Notes: generated by a model from the sequence alone, not told the origin. DNA of 22,040 bases from Actinomycetota bacterium (GCA_009927375.1 RFNE01000148.1:1-22040), one strand, 5' to 3'. Positions 7,362-14,575 are shown, counted from the first letter of the stretch. Numbers and translations: made by a program.

Positions 7362-8081
7362 CTATGACGTCAGTTTCTCATACTTGTATCCGAGACCGCG
7401 GATGGTCACCACGTTCACGGGGTTTGCTGGATCGACCTCGATCTTCGAGCGAAGACGCTTGATGTGCACGTCGAGCGTCTTCGTATCGCCGTAGTAGTCC
7501 GAGCCCCACACGCGATCGATGAGGTTCTCACGGGTCATGACCCTGCCGGCATTTGCCATCAGTACGTACAACAGTTCGAATTCCTTGAGGGGCAGCTTCG
7601 TCACCGTGCCCCGCACCGTCACCATGTGTTGCTCTGGATCAATCTGCACGTCGCCGACTCGAACCGTGCCGATACCAACCTCGTCGATCTCGCTTTGCGT
7701 GAGCGAACTGCGACGAAGTGCCGCTCGAATTCTCGCGACGAGTTCGCGCAGGCGGTACGGCTTGACGATGTAGTCGTCTGCACCAACTTCGAGCCCGACC
7801 ACCGTGTCAATCTCGGACCCCTTGGCCGACACCATGATGATCGGCACTTGGCTCTTCTTGCGGATCTCGCGGCACACGTCGGTGCCCGACACCTTCGGCA
7901 ACATCACGTCAAGGAGGATGATGTCCGGCTTCACGCTCTCGAAGTTGAGCAGCGCCTCCGCACCATCACGCGCAACTTCGACCCTGAATCCTTCACGCTG
8001 GAGCCCGATGTCGAGGGCCTCAATGAAAGCGTCCTCGTCTTCAACGATGAAGACCGTCGGCGCGTCCTTGGCGGAGGTCAC
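7362..8081 (-). CDS. regX3: OmpR/PhoB-family response regulator, RegX3-like
   Basis: 239 residues. The receiver domain (about 8-122) has the acidic pair E14/D15, the phospho-acceptor Asp58 in IILLDVMLP, Ser85 in MVSAKG and Lys107 in IVKPY. A winged-helix DNA-binding domain follows (about 135-237), with LPLKEFELLYVLMANAGRV and the recognition-helix region TKTLDVHIKRLRSKIE. RegX3/PhoP proteins activate phosphate-starvation genes in actinobacteria. GTG 8081 overlaps the phoU stop as GTGA, so the two are co-translated. In mycobacteria the partner kinase SenX3 is encoded next to regX3; here phoU takes that place and no kinase is in the window. The RegX3 name rests on similarity and on phoU/ppk context. 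Confidence 0.88.
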   Translation of the reverse strand: MTSAKDAPTVFIVEDEDAFIEALDIGLQREGFRVEVARDGAEALLNFESVKPDIILLDVMLPKVSGTDVCREIRKKSQVPIIMVSAKGSEIDTVVGLEVGADDYIVKPYRLRELVARIRAALRRSSLTQSEIDEVGIGTVRVGDVQIDPEQHMVTVRGTVTKLPLKEFELLYVLMANAGRVMTRENLIDRVWGSDYYGDTKTLDVHIKRLRSKIEVDPANPVNVVTIRGLGYKYEKLTS

Positions 8082-8797
8082 AAAATGACTTTGGGAGTCT
8101 CGCCGTCGTTCTGTCGGGCTCGGAATCGCGAAGCGCCCTTGAGTTCAGGGACCCATCCGGTGAGGATGAATCGCGTGCGCTCGGCGATGTTCACCGCATG
8201 GTCGCCAATGCGCTCGTAGAAGCGCGAAACGACGGCGAGCTGAACCGCGACCTGAAGATCAATCGCTTCGCGCGCGTGACTCTCAAAGATTTCCTGAATG
8301 AACTGTCGATGCAGGGCATCGAGGTAGCTGTCCATGTCGTCGAGTGCCGCAGCCTTCGGCGCATCGTTCGTATTGAACGCATCTATTGTCGCAACATACA
8401 GCTGTCGAGCTTGCTCACTCATCTTGCTGATCAAGTCACGAAGTACCGGGTCAATCGCGTGACCGTAGATTCGACGCGCTGCCTTGCAGATGTTCACGGC
8501 GAGATCGGCGGAGCGCTCAAGTTCGGCCGAAATCTTGATGATCGACACGAGCTGTCGAAGGTCACCTGCTACCGGCGACTGAAGGGCGAGTTCCTGGAAG
8601 CAGAATTCTTCGATCTCGAGTGACCGCGCGTCGATCTCGTCGTCGGCTTGGACCAGGTAGTCCGCGCCCTCGAGGTCTCCGGACAACAGCACATTGGTGG
8701 CACGCGGAATCGTGTCGATCACGGTCTGGCCGAGAGCCACAACACGACCACGCAGGTCTTCGAGCTCTTGGTGAAAGGTCTTACGGAGTTCTTCCAT
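8078..8797 (-). CDS. phoU: Phosphate signalling protein PhoU
   Basis: 239 residues of mostly helical sequence with the two-fold PhoU repeat. Each half shows the metal-binding helix pattern E-x3-D: RSLEIEEFCFQELALQSPVAGDLRQL in the first half, and VVSRFYERIGDHAVNIAERTRF in the second. PhoU links phosphate uptake by the Pst transporter to the histidine kinase and keeps the Pho regulon off when phosphate is plentiful. ATG 8797 (MEELRKTFHQELEDL) is preferred over the GTG/ATG codons 6-9 bases upstream because a TACGGT box lies 7 bases before it. A PHO-box-like repeat lies further upstream. The 3' end overlaps regX3 by four bases. Confidence 0.93.
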   Translation of the reverse strand: MEELRKTFHQELEDLRGRVVALGQTVIDTIPRATNVLLSGDLEGADYLVQADDEIDARSLEIEEFCFQELALQSPVAGDLRQLVSIIKISAELERSADLAVNICKAARRIYGHAIDPVLRDLISKMSEQARQLYVATIDAFNTNDAPKAAALDDMDSYLDALHRQFIQEIFESHAREAIDLQVAVQLAVVSRFYERIGDHAVNIAERTRFILTGWVPELKGASRFRARQNDGETPKVIL

Positions 8798-8804
8798 CCC
8801 CATC

Positions 8805-8810
8805 ACCGTA
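8805..8810 (-). promoter_or_regulatory. -10 box of phoU-regX3
   Basis: TACGGT, 7 bases, then ATG 8797. A GCGACA hexamer 16 bases further upstream keeps four of six TTGACA positions and could serve as a weak -35, as expected for a promoter that needs an activator. Confidence 0.5.
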
Positions 8811-8837
8811 TCTTGCGGAAGTTACTTGTCGCTTGCC

Positions 8838-8859
8838 ACGAGGTGACGCCTGCGTGAAC
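8838..8859 (-). promoter_or_regulatory. Candidate PHO box upstream of phoU
   Basis: Two adjacent 11-base units, GTTCACGCAGG and CGTCACCTCGT, resemble the actinobacterial PHO-box direct repeat (G[GT]TCAYYYRSG as I recall it). The first unit fits at about 10 of 11 positions and the second at about 8. It sits at about -41 to -62 from the inferred transcription start, a normal place for a PhoP/RegX3 activator site. It suggests autoregulation of phoU-regX3. Confidence 0.4.
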
Positions 8860-8871
8860 AACCTTGGTTGT
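8858..8871. repeat. Inverted repeat at the ppk 3' end
   Basis: ACAACC-TT-GGTTGT, touching the ppk stop codon and the upstream edge of the candidate PHO box. There is no T-run. It could be part of an operator or a weak transcript end. Confidence 0.35.
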
Positions 8872-10982
8872 CAGCGGACCTGGGTGCGAGTGACCCACGC
8901 ATGGAGGTCGCTCTGCGCGTCGCGATCAAAGCCCGGCATCCCCTCACGAGACCACTCGTTGTGCGATCCAAGCCGATAATGCGCAACGTCATCAGCGAGC
9001 AAGAACCCGAGCACCGTATCGAGCCACATCCGGTGCTTCGGGTGGGTCAATGGCACCAACGTCTCGACCCTGCCCTTCAAATTTCGCTCCATCATGTCGG
9101 CGGAACCGATGAGGTGCAGCGGCTCATCGTTGTCGAGTCCGTGTTCGAATCGATAAATCCGCGAGTGCTCCAATTGGCGCCCCAATATCGAACGAACCGA
9201 GATGTTCTCTGAGAGTCCCGTCACCCCAGCACGCAAACAACAGATTCCACGCACGATGAGGTCAACGTGCACCCCAGCCTGCGAAGCGCGATACAGCGCC
9301 TCGATGACGTCCGGGTCTGAGATCGAGTTCATCTTCATCGTGATCCGACCACGCTCTGCAAACGATGCTTCCTTGTCGATCAACTCGATGACGCGTGACT
9401 TCAGTCGATGAGGTGCGACGAGCAGTGACTGATACTCGGGTGCGTGTGCATAACCCGTGAGATAGTTGAAGAGTTCAGTCGCATCTCGGCCGATCTCAGG
9501 CTCGCTCGTGAAGTAGCCGATGTCTTCATAGATTCGGGCAGTGACCGAGTTGTAGTTCCCAGTTCCGATGTGCACGTAACGACGTAGCGCACCAGATTCG
9601 CTGCGCACGACAAGGATGCACTTTGCGTGTGTTTTCAAACCGACGAGCCCGTAGGTGACGTGGACGCCGGCATACTCCAATTCCTTTGCCCACGAGACAT
9701 TGCGTGCTTCGTCGAAGCGAGCCTTCAGCTCTAGGACGACCGCGACCTGCTTGCCGAGCTCGGCCGCCTTGATCAAGTGTCGCGCAATCGTCGAGTCACC
9801 AGATGTTCGATAGAGGGTCATCTTGATGGACTGCACGTGCGGATCGAGCGCAGCCTGTTTGACGAACGACTCGACCGACGACGCGAACGACTCATGCGGA
9901 TGGTGTACGAGGAGCTGGCGTTCTTTGATGACGTCGAAGATTGAGCGACTCTCCTCTTCTGCCACAGACAGTCGCCCTGCCGTTACTGGTGGCCACGACG
10001 TGTAACGAAGACGTGGAATATCGATTGATGCAAGCTCTGCAAACGACCCCAATCCGATGATCCCGTCGTGGTAGGTGACATCCTCGGACTCAAGCTCAAG
10101 TTCGTCGACGAGGAGCTGCAACATCTCATGCGGCATCGTGCGCGGGACCTCAAGTCGCACGGCGCGGCCGAACCGCCGGCGGCGAAGTTCCATCTCGACT
10201 GCCGCAAGGAGGTCTTCCGCGTCTTCATCATCTAACGAAAGGTCGGCGTTTCGCGATACACGAAAGACGCAGCACTGCTCAACAGACATCCCAGGGAAGA
10301 GTTGACCAAGATGGGCAATGACGAGATCCTCGATGAGCACGAAAGTCTTCGAGGATCCGACGGAGATGAATCGCGGGAAGTTTGCTGGGAGCTTCACTCT
10401 CGCGAAACGCTGCTCACCCGAGCGTGGGTCACGGACGGTGATGGCGAGATTGAGCGCGAGGTTCGAGATGTATGGAAACGGATGTGCTGGATCGACTGCG
10501 AGCGGAGTGAGGATCGGATAGATGCGTTCCATGAACTGACTCGCAAGTTCCGCTCGATCCCCTGCCGACATTTGATCCCATCGAAGGACAAAGATCCCGT
10601 TCTCTGCAAGAAATGGTAAGAGCGAGTCGCGAACGATCGCTTCTTGGGTCAGGGTCAGCACCTGAACTCGCTCACGAATTTCATTGAGCTGCTGGACCGG
10701 GGTCCTTCCGTCTGGCGTTGTCCTTACCACTTCACCAGCAATCTGATCCTTCAGCGCCGCAACACGGATTTGATAGAACTCATCGAGATTCGTACTAAAA
10801 ATTGAAACAAAACGACACCGCTCGAGCAACGGAATCTCTTCTTCTGTAGCGAGAGACAAAACCCTCGAGTTGAAGTCGAGCCAACTCAGCTCGCGGTTGA
10901 TGAATCGTTCGTCGATGGGAGAATCGTAGGAAGACGTAAGCGTCGAGAACCCACGCTGGAGAAGTTGTCGCCAAGAAATCAT
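8871..10982 (-). CDS. ppk1: Polyphosphate kinase PPK1
   Basis: PPK1 reversibly transfers the gamma phosphate of ATP to polyphosphate. The 703-residue length matches the family. Order: N domain with RFINRELSWLDFNSRVL (27-42) and STNLDEFYQIRV; middle domain with ILTPLAVDPAHPFPYISNLALNLA (157-180); and two PLD-like C domains. Key motifs are MTLYRTSGDS (388-397), the H-x-K motif THAK (His452), HIGTGNYN (His471, in the region of the autophosphorylated His), VRGICCLRAG and EHSRIYRF (His606). No truncation is seen. It lies 74 bases upstream of phoU on the same strand, within a cluster that also holds regX3 and a Ppx/GppA phosphatase, so coordinated phosphate storage and signalling is likely. The upstream promoter is not clear. 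Confidence 0.97.
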   Translation of the reverse strand: MISWRQLLQRGFSTLTSSYDSPIDERFINRELSWLDFNSRVLSLATEEEIPLLERCRFVSIFSTNLDEFYQIRVAALKDQIAGEVVRTTPDGRTPVQQLNEIRERVQVLTLTQEAIVRDSLLPFLAENGIFVLRWDQMSAGDRAELASQFMERIYPILTPLAVDPAHPFPYISNLALNLAITVRDPRSGEQRFARVKLPANFPRFISVGSSKTFVLIEDLVIAHLGQLFPGMSVEQCCVFRVSRNADLSLDDEDAEDLLAAVEMELRRRRFGRAVRLEVPRTMPHEMLQLLVDELELESEDVTYHDGIIGLGSFAELASIDIPRLRYTSWPPVTAGRLSVAEEESRSIFDVIKERQLLVHHPHESFASSVESFVKQAALDPHVQSIKMTLYRTSGDSTIARHLIKAAELGKQVAVVLELKARFDEARNVSWAKELEYAGVHVTYGLVGLKTHAKCILVVRSESGALRRYVHIGTGNYNSVTARIYEDIGYFTSEPEIGRDATELFNYLTGYAHAPEYQSLLVAPHRLKSRVIELIDKEASFAERGRITMKMNSISDPDVIEALYRASQAGVHVDLIVRGICCLRAGVTGLSENISVRSILGRQLEHSRIYRFEHGLDNDEPLHLIGSADMMERNLKGRVETLVPLTHPKHRMWLDTVLGFLLADDVAHYRLGSHNEWSREGMPGFDRDAQSDLHAWVTRTQVR

Positions 10983-11045
10983 GTTCTCGCTACCACTCGT
11001 TCAACTCGTCACGGCGTCATACCTAGACGCTTTGATCGAAAAGCG

Positions 11046-11315
11046 TTAAGCCGACTCGTCGGCCCAGCCGATTTCCCACTCCACACTGATCCGCTCACGC
11101 TCGGCGTCACGGTTGACGCGCTCCTGATTGCGGCGGAACTGCGGGTCATTGCGAGGCAGAAGGACCAGACGTGCGAGCACGCGGGCGCGGAACTCCTCGA
11201 GCAGATTCGCATCGCCGTAGTCGCTATAGACCTCCCAGTGTGGCGAGACGGGTCCGAGATAGACGATGCGCGCGTGTCCGCGCGGCGGTTCGTTGATGAC
11301 TGCGACATCTGACAT
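11046..11315 (-). CDS. Hypothetical 89-residue protein upstream of ppk1
   Basis: I do not recognise this protein. It is small, soluble-looking and rich in Arg and Glu, with a short N-terminal strand (HARIVYLGPVSPHWEV), an aromatic YSDYGD turn, and a helix LLEEFRARVLARLVLL, then a charged RRNQERVNRDAERERISVEW segment. There is no signal peptide, membrane segment or Cys pair. Reality as a gene is supported by a TAGCCT box exactly 7 bases before the ATG and by strand-typical codon use. It stops 63 bases before ppk1 on the same strand, so it may share its transcript. Confidence 0.6.
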   Translation of the reverse strand: MSDVAVINEPPRGHARIVYLGPVSPHWEVYSDYGDANLLEEFRARVLARLVLLPRNDPQFRRNQERVNRDAERERISVEWEIGWADESA

Positions 11316-11322
11316 GCCCTTC

Positions 11323-11328
11323 AGGCTA
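11323..11328 (-). promoter_or_regulatory. -10 box of the 89-residue hypothetical gene
   Basis: TAGCCT, 7 bases, then ATG 11315. A leaderless start that may also drive ppk1. Confidence 0.5.
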
Positions 11329-11400
11329 TCGGCTAATTCGCGCCAGTTTTCGGGACAAATCTGCGCCTAAGGACTGGGTAAGAAGTACGACCAAGTCTTC

Positions 11401-11415
11401 GTGTGGCAAACACAC
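11401..11415. repeat. Small inverted repeat upstream of whiB
   Basis: GTGTG-GCAAA-CACAC, with 5-base arms and a 5-base centre, 25 bases before the whiB ATG. It could be an operator; the spacing does not fit the CRP consensus. The rest of 11316-11440 shows only a possible TACCGT -10 hexamer at 11422-11427. Confidence 0.3.
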
Positions 11416-11440
11416 ATGAGTTACCGTGTTGCCAACCCCG

Positions 11441-11698
11441 ATGAATGCCAACCAATCGTTGAAGTGGATGGATCGCGGCAGCTGCCGCAATTTTCCTCCC
11501 GCGGTCTTCTTTCCGCAGGACGGCGCAGGCGTCGAACGCGCTCGAGCAATCTGCGCTCACTGCCCGGTGAAGAGTGACTGCTTGGAATACGCGCTCGCTC
11601 ATCACATCGACCACGGTGTGTGGGGCGGTTGCTCGGAGAGAGAACGACGTCGCATCGCCAAGCGTCGTCGCCTCGAGCACACAATCCAGCCAAACTAG
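11441..11698 (+). CDS. WhiB-family iron-sulfur transcription regulator
   Basis: 85 residues. The four cluster-binding Cys are C15, C38, C41 and C47 (C-x22-C-x2-C-x5-C), followed by the GVWGG turn (59-63) that contacts the sigma factor in WhiB proteins, and a basic ERERRRIAKRRR tail for DNA contact. An extra Cys64 follows the turn. These proteins bind a [4Fe-4S] cluster that responds to NO and O2 and act with the principal sigma factor. ATG 11441 gives the usual short N-terminus; GTG 11426 in the same frame is possible. Its TAG stop forms the first three bases of the -10 box of the next gene. The WhiB subfamily is not assigned firmly. Confidence 0.93.
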   Translation: MNANQSLKWMDRGSCRNFPPAVFFPQDGAGVERARAICAHCPVKSDCLEYALAHHIDHGVWGGCSERERRRIAKRRRLEHTIQPN

Positions 11699-11701
11699 GC
11701 T
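11696..11701 (+). promoter_or_regulatory. -10 box of the ppx/gppA gene, overlapping the whiB stop
   Basis: TAGGCT begins with the whiB TAG stop codon. Six bases later comes GTG 11708, the start of the phosphatase gene. Confidence 0.55.
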
Positions 11702-11707
11702 CGCACC

Positions 11708-13258
11708 GTGGCAATGAGCCCGGACGTCCCCACCATCGCTGCGATCGACATCGGGACCAACAGTTTCCATATGGTGATCGCAAAGGCGGTCACGAACGGC
11801 TTCGAAGTCATGACCCGCGAAAAGGAAACCGTGCGGATCGGTCACGGCGCGGGCGAAATGAAGGAACTCGATCCGGCCGCAATCGATCGCGGAATCGCAT
11901 GTCTCGGCCGCATGAGGCTCCTCGCAGAGTCCCATGGTGCCGAAATTCGAGCCGTGGCGACGAGTGCAATTCGTGAAGCTCGCAATCGATCCGAATTCGT
12001 CAAGCGCGCAAAGAAAGAAGCAGGGATATCGATCGAGACGATCTCGGGAATCGAAGAAGCTCGCCTCATCCATCTCGGAGTGCTCCACGGCATCGGGAAC
12101 CACGAGGACTCGATGTTCGTCTGCGACATCGGCGGTGGGAGCACCGAGATCATCGTCGGCAACGGAGACGAGATGCTCCTCGCGCGAAGCTTCAAGATCG
12201 GTGCCGTGCGACTCACGGATCGCTTCTTCGGCTCCGCGACCCTGCACCCGAGCGCAGTACCAAGTTGCCGAACATTCGTGAAATCGACGCTGATGATCTT
12301 GCAATCGGAAGTCCAGGACCTCGGATTTGATCTGGCAGTGTGCTCGTCGGGCACTGCAGAAACCGTCGCGCGGATCGTCCAGAAGAAGTCCGGCCAACCT
12401 GAACCGACGAGCATCAATCGCTTTCAGTTCACTGGTCAGGATGTCGCCGAGGTCGTCAAGGATCTCGCCCAGTGCTCAACCGTCGAGGAGCGACAGGAGA
12501 AGTTCGGCATCGACCGCAAACGCGCCGAAATCATCCTCGCTGGAGCCATCATCCTCGAGGCCATCGCCGACACCTACGGGATCTCGACGTTCACGTTCAG
12601 TGACTATGCACTTCGTGAGGGAGTCCTCATCGACACGCTGCAACGTCAGGGGGCGGGCCCCGAGAACACTTCAGGCGATGCGTCCATGCGCAGCGTGCGA
12701 TTGCTCGCCGAGCGGTGCGACGATCGCCCCGAACATTCCGAGAACGTGGCCCGCATCGCGGTCACGCTCTTCGACTCACTCAAATCACATCTCGACGTCG
12801 AGCCCGACGACCGTCGACTTTTGGAATATGCAGCACTCCTCGCAAATGTCGGCGTCGTGATCTCTCACTCCAAGCACCACCTGCACTCGTATTACGTGAT
12901 CCGCAACTCAGAGCTCGTCGGGCTTGCAGACCGCGACATCGAAATCATTGCCCAAGTCGCGCGTTACCACCGGAAAGGCCTGCCGAAGGACGATCACCCC
13001 GAGTTCGCCAGACTGGGTGATGCGGACAAACATCGCGTCGAAGTTCTTGCTGGAATTCTCCGCGTCGCGGTCGGCCTCGACCGAACTCAGGACGGTCGTG
13101 TGAAGAAGGTGAAGACGCAGGTCACGGATGATGAACTCGTCATCTCATTTCCGCCGTCGAAGAAACTCGACAACGAACTCAACGTGTATTCCGCGATGGA
13201 GCGACGATCGCTCCTCGAGCGGGTGATGAACAGACGCGTTCGAGTGACGAACGACTGA
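11708..13258 (+). CDS. Ppx/GppA family exopolyphosphatase / pppGpp phosphohydrolase
   Basis: 516 residues. The N-terminal actin-like phosphatase half has AAIDIGTNSFHMVI (11-24), the catalytic-Glu motif SGIEEARL (113-120), CDIGGGSTEIIV (139-150) and CSSGTAET (212-219). A C-terminal HD-like helical domain starts near 325. The enzyme removes terminal phosphates from polyphosphate and, in GppA-type members, converts pppGpp to ppGpp. The HD dyad position reads LLANVG (377-382) where many relatives have LLHDIG, so this domain probably has no hydrolase activity; HHLHSYYVIRNSEL is kept. GTG 11708 is supported by a TAGGCT box 6 bases upstream. Its position near ppk1-phoU-regX3 favours a role in polyphosphate turnover. 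I cannot choose between Ppx and GppA by sequence alone. Confidence 0.92.
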   Translation: MAMSPDVPTIAAIDIGTNSFHMVIAKAVTNGFEVMTREKETVRIGHGAGEMKELDPAAIDRGIACLGRMRLLAESHGAEIRAVATSAIREARNRSEFVKRAKKEAGISIETISGIEEARLIHLGVLHGIGNHEDSMFVCDIGGGSTEIIVGNGDEMLLARSFKIGAVRLTDRFFGSATLHPSAVPSCRTFVKSTLMILQSEVQDLGFDLAVCSSGTAETVARIVQKKSGQPEPTSINRFQFTGQDVAEVVKDLAQCSTVEERQEKFGIDRKRAEIILAGAIILEAIADTYGISTFTFSDYALREGVLIDTLQRQGAGPENTSGDASMRSVRLLAERCDDRPEHSENVARIAVTLFDSLKSHLDVEPDDRRLLEYAALLANVGVVISHSKHHLHSYYVIRNSELVGLADRDIEIIAQVARYHRKGLPKDDHPEFARLGDADKHRVEVLAGILRVAVGLDRTQDGRVKKVKTQVTDDELVISFPPSKKLDNELNVYSAMERRSLLERVMNRRVRVTND

Positions 13259-13266
13259 AGGAGTCG
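13252..13266. repeat. Short inverted repeat at the ppx/gppA-tatA convergent junction
   Basis: CGACT-GAAGG-AGTCG, with 5-base arms that include part of the phosphatase TGA stop; it lies just before the tatA stop. No T-run follows. It is weak and given mainly because the other convergent junctions here also carry palindromes. Confidence 0.3.
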
Positions 13267-13267
13267 A

Positions 13268-13447
13268 CTAGGCCGACGGTGGCGTGTCGTTCTTCGGGGC
13301 CTCGGCGGATTTTGCGCCGTCCGATTGACCCTTCTTGAACTCTTGCTGAGCCTGACCGAGGCTTCGTGCGATCTTCGGCAAACGCGAACCGAAAAGAAGC
13401 ACAACGACAATGCCGACAATGATGAGTTCTGTTCCACCGAGGTTCAT
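13268..13447 (-). CDS. tatA: Sec-independent protein translocase subunit TatA
   Basis: A 59-residue protein with the TatA plan. A short N-terminus leads to a single hydrophobic helix (TELIIVGIVVVLLFGSRLP, about 6-24) with the conserved FG and LP hinge. An amphipathic helix follows (KIARSLGQAQQEFKKG, about 25-40), then a short acidic and polar tail. TatA oligomers form the pore for folded proteins with twin-arginine signals. There is no tatB or tatC beside it. ATG 13447 has a TAGATT box 6 bases upstream. Its start is 46 bases from the divergent formiminotransferase-like gene, and its stop is 9 bases from the end of the phosphatase gene. Confidence 0.9.
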   Translation of the reverse strand: MNLGGTELIIVGIVVVLLFGSRLPKIARSLGQAQQEFKKGQSDGAKSAEAPKNDTPPSA

Positions 13448-13453
13448 GCCGTC

Positions 13454-13459
13454 AATCTA
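13454..13459 (-). promoter_or_regulatory. -10 box of tatA
   Basis: TAGATT, 6 bases, then ATG 13447. A leaderless start in a 46-bp divergent promoter region. Confidence 0.55.
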
Positions 13460-13481
13460 GCACTGGGCATCTCGGATGCGA

Positions 13482-13487
13482 TAAGCA
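13482..13487 (+). promoter_or_regulatory. Possible -10 box of the formiminotransferase-like gene
   Basis: TAAGCA lies 6 bases before ATG 13494. It lacks the final T of TANNNT, so it is weak. Confidence 0.25.
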
Positions 13488-13493
13488 ACAAGG

Positions 13494-14303
13494 ATGCTCG
13501 AATGCGTCATCAATATCAGCGAAGGCGGAAACCCAAGCCAACTCAGTGATTTGTCCTCCGAACTCGGCCCCGATCTCCTCGACCTGCACAGCGATGCTGA
13601 CCACAATCGCAGCGTGTTCACACTCGCAGGCGAAGACCCCGCGAGGATCCTCACGAAGAGCGCTGCGGCGATGTTCGACATTCGCGAGCACCACGGGGTT
13701 CATCCTCGAGTCGGCATCGTCGATGTGGTTCCCTTCGTCGCACTCGAACCATCAACGTTCGACGATGCGATTGCCGCACGTGATCGCTTCGCTCGGTTCG
13801 CATCAGAAGAACTTGGCATTCCATGTTTCCTTTATGGGCCCGAGCGGACACTCCCCTTCATTCGCAAGCACGCATTCATCGATCTCCAGCCGGACTTCGG
13901 CCCTTCCGCTCCTCACCCAAAGTCGGGGGCGATCTGCGTCGGCGCGCGACCGATCCTCATCGCGTACAACGTGTGGCTGAAAGACCAAACGGTGGAGACC
14001 GCCAAGAGAATCGCCAAGACCATCCGCACGAACGAGCGACGCACGCTCGGCCTCCAGGTCGGAGCGCACGCTCAGGTGTCGATGAACTTGATCGATCCCG
14101 ACGTCACCGGACCCCTCGAGGCGTACGACGCCGTTGCCGAACTCGCACCAGTCGATCACGCAGAACTCGTCGGTCTCGTTCCCGCTCGGACTCTCGCACG
14201 CATTCCTCGCGACCGGTGGGCTCAACTCGACCTGAGCGGCGAGAAGACGATCGAGTGGAGACTCGCGGAACGAAATCGACGATTGTCGGGAGCGAGCGAC
14301 TAG
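13494..14303 (+). CDS. ftcD: Glutamate formiminotransferase-like protein (FtcD N-terminal domains)
   Basis: 269 residues covering the two formiminotransferase subdomains without the cyclodeaminase part. Family marks are the N-terminal LECVINISEGG (2-12), DHNRSVFTLAG, HHGVHPRVGIVDVVPF (65-80) with the conserved catalytic-region His, and a second domain with ICVGARPILIAYNVWL, TNERRTLGLQVGAHAQVSMNLID and HAELVGLVP. Such enzymes move a formimino or formyl group between glutamate and tetrahydrofolate in histidine breakdown or one-carbon metabolism. No histidine-degradation gene is beside it, so its substrate here is open. It begins 46 bases from tatA, and its TAG shares a CTAG with the convergent whiB. 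Confidence 0.88.
   Translation: MLECVINISEGGNPSQLSDLSSELGPDLLDLHSDADHNRSVFTLAGEDPARILTKSAAAMFDIREHHGVHPRVGIVDVVPFVALEPSTFDDAIAARDRFARFASEELGIPCFLYGPERTLPFIRKHAFIDLQPDFGPSAPHPKSGAICVGARPILIAYNVWLKDQTVETAKRIAKTIRTNERRTLGLQVGAHAQVSMNLIDPDVTGPLEAYDAVAELAPVDHAELVGLVPARTLARIPRDRWAQLDLSGEKTIEWRLAERNRRLSGASD
14300..14303. other. Shared CTAG stop: ftcD-like gene and whiB
   Basis: ftcD stops with TAG at 14301-14303 and whiB with TAG read from 14302-14300, both inside one palindromic CTAG. This matches the junctions at 6208 and 20653. Confidence 0.85.
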
Positions 14304-14575
14304 GCGCTGGCGATGTTGCGCGACGTCTGCGCGCGCTGACGGCGGAGCTTGCGTCGCTCACGCTCGGAAAGACCGCCCCAAATGCCGAACTTCTCGCCAT
14401 TGGCAAGTGCGTATTCAAGGCATTCGTCTCGCACGACGCAGCCCTTGCAGACTTCCTTGGCTTCACGCGTGGAGGCCCCGCGTTCCGGAAAGAAGAGGTC
14501 TGGATCGACGCCGAGGCAGTTCGCCTGATCTTGCCAAGCGCGGTCAGCGCTCAGCTCGATTTGCTCGTCGTCCAC
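14300..14575 (-). CDS. WhiB-family regulator, WhiB2/WhmD-like
   Basis: 91 residues. An acidic N-terminus is followed by cluster Cys C20, C43, C46 and C52, then GIWGGLSERERRKLRRQR (64-81), the sigma-contact turn plus basic DNA-binding tail. The pattern, including ANCLGVDPDLFFPERG and VCKGCVVRDECLEYAL, resembles the WhiB2/WhmD group linked to septation in mycobacteria and streptomycetes; that subfamily call is moderate. The start is GTG 14575, with a GGGGAGG Shine-Dalgarno-like run about 10 bases upstream. Unlike most genes here it has a leader: roughly 165 bp separate it from the divergent cyclase gene, and I see no certain promoter there. Confidence 0.92.
   Translation of the reverse strand: MDDEQIELSADRAWQDQANCLGVDPDLFFPERGASTREAKEVCKGCVVRDECLEYALANGEKFGIWGGLSERERRKLRRQRAQTSRNIASA

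Noticed and set aside
8858..8871. Intrinsic terminator after ppk1
   Set aside because: The 6-base arms have only 2 central bases and no T-run follows on the transcribed strand.
11401..11415. CRP/Cmr-type cAMP receptor site near whiB
   Set aside because: The half-sites are 5 bases apart, not the spacing of TGTGA-N6-TCACA, so I do not link it to the nearby cyclase.
11333..12397. 354-codon open frame on the minus strand
   Set aside because: Antisense to the Ppx/GppA gene and whiB; no motif. High-GC third positions keep such frames open.
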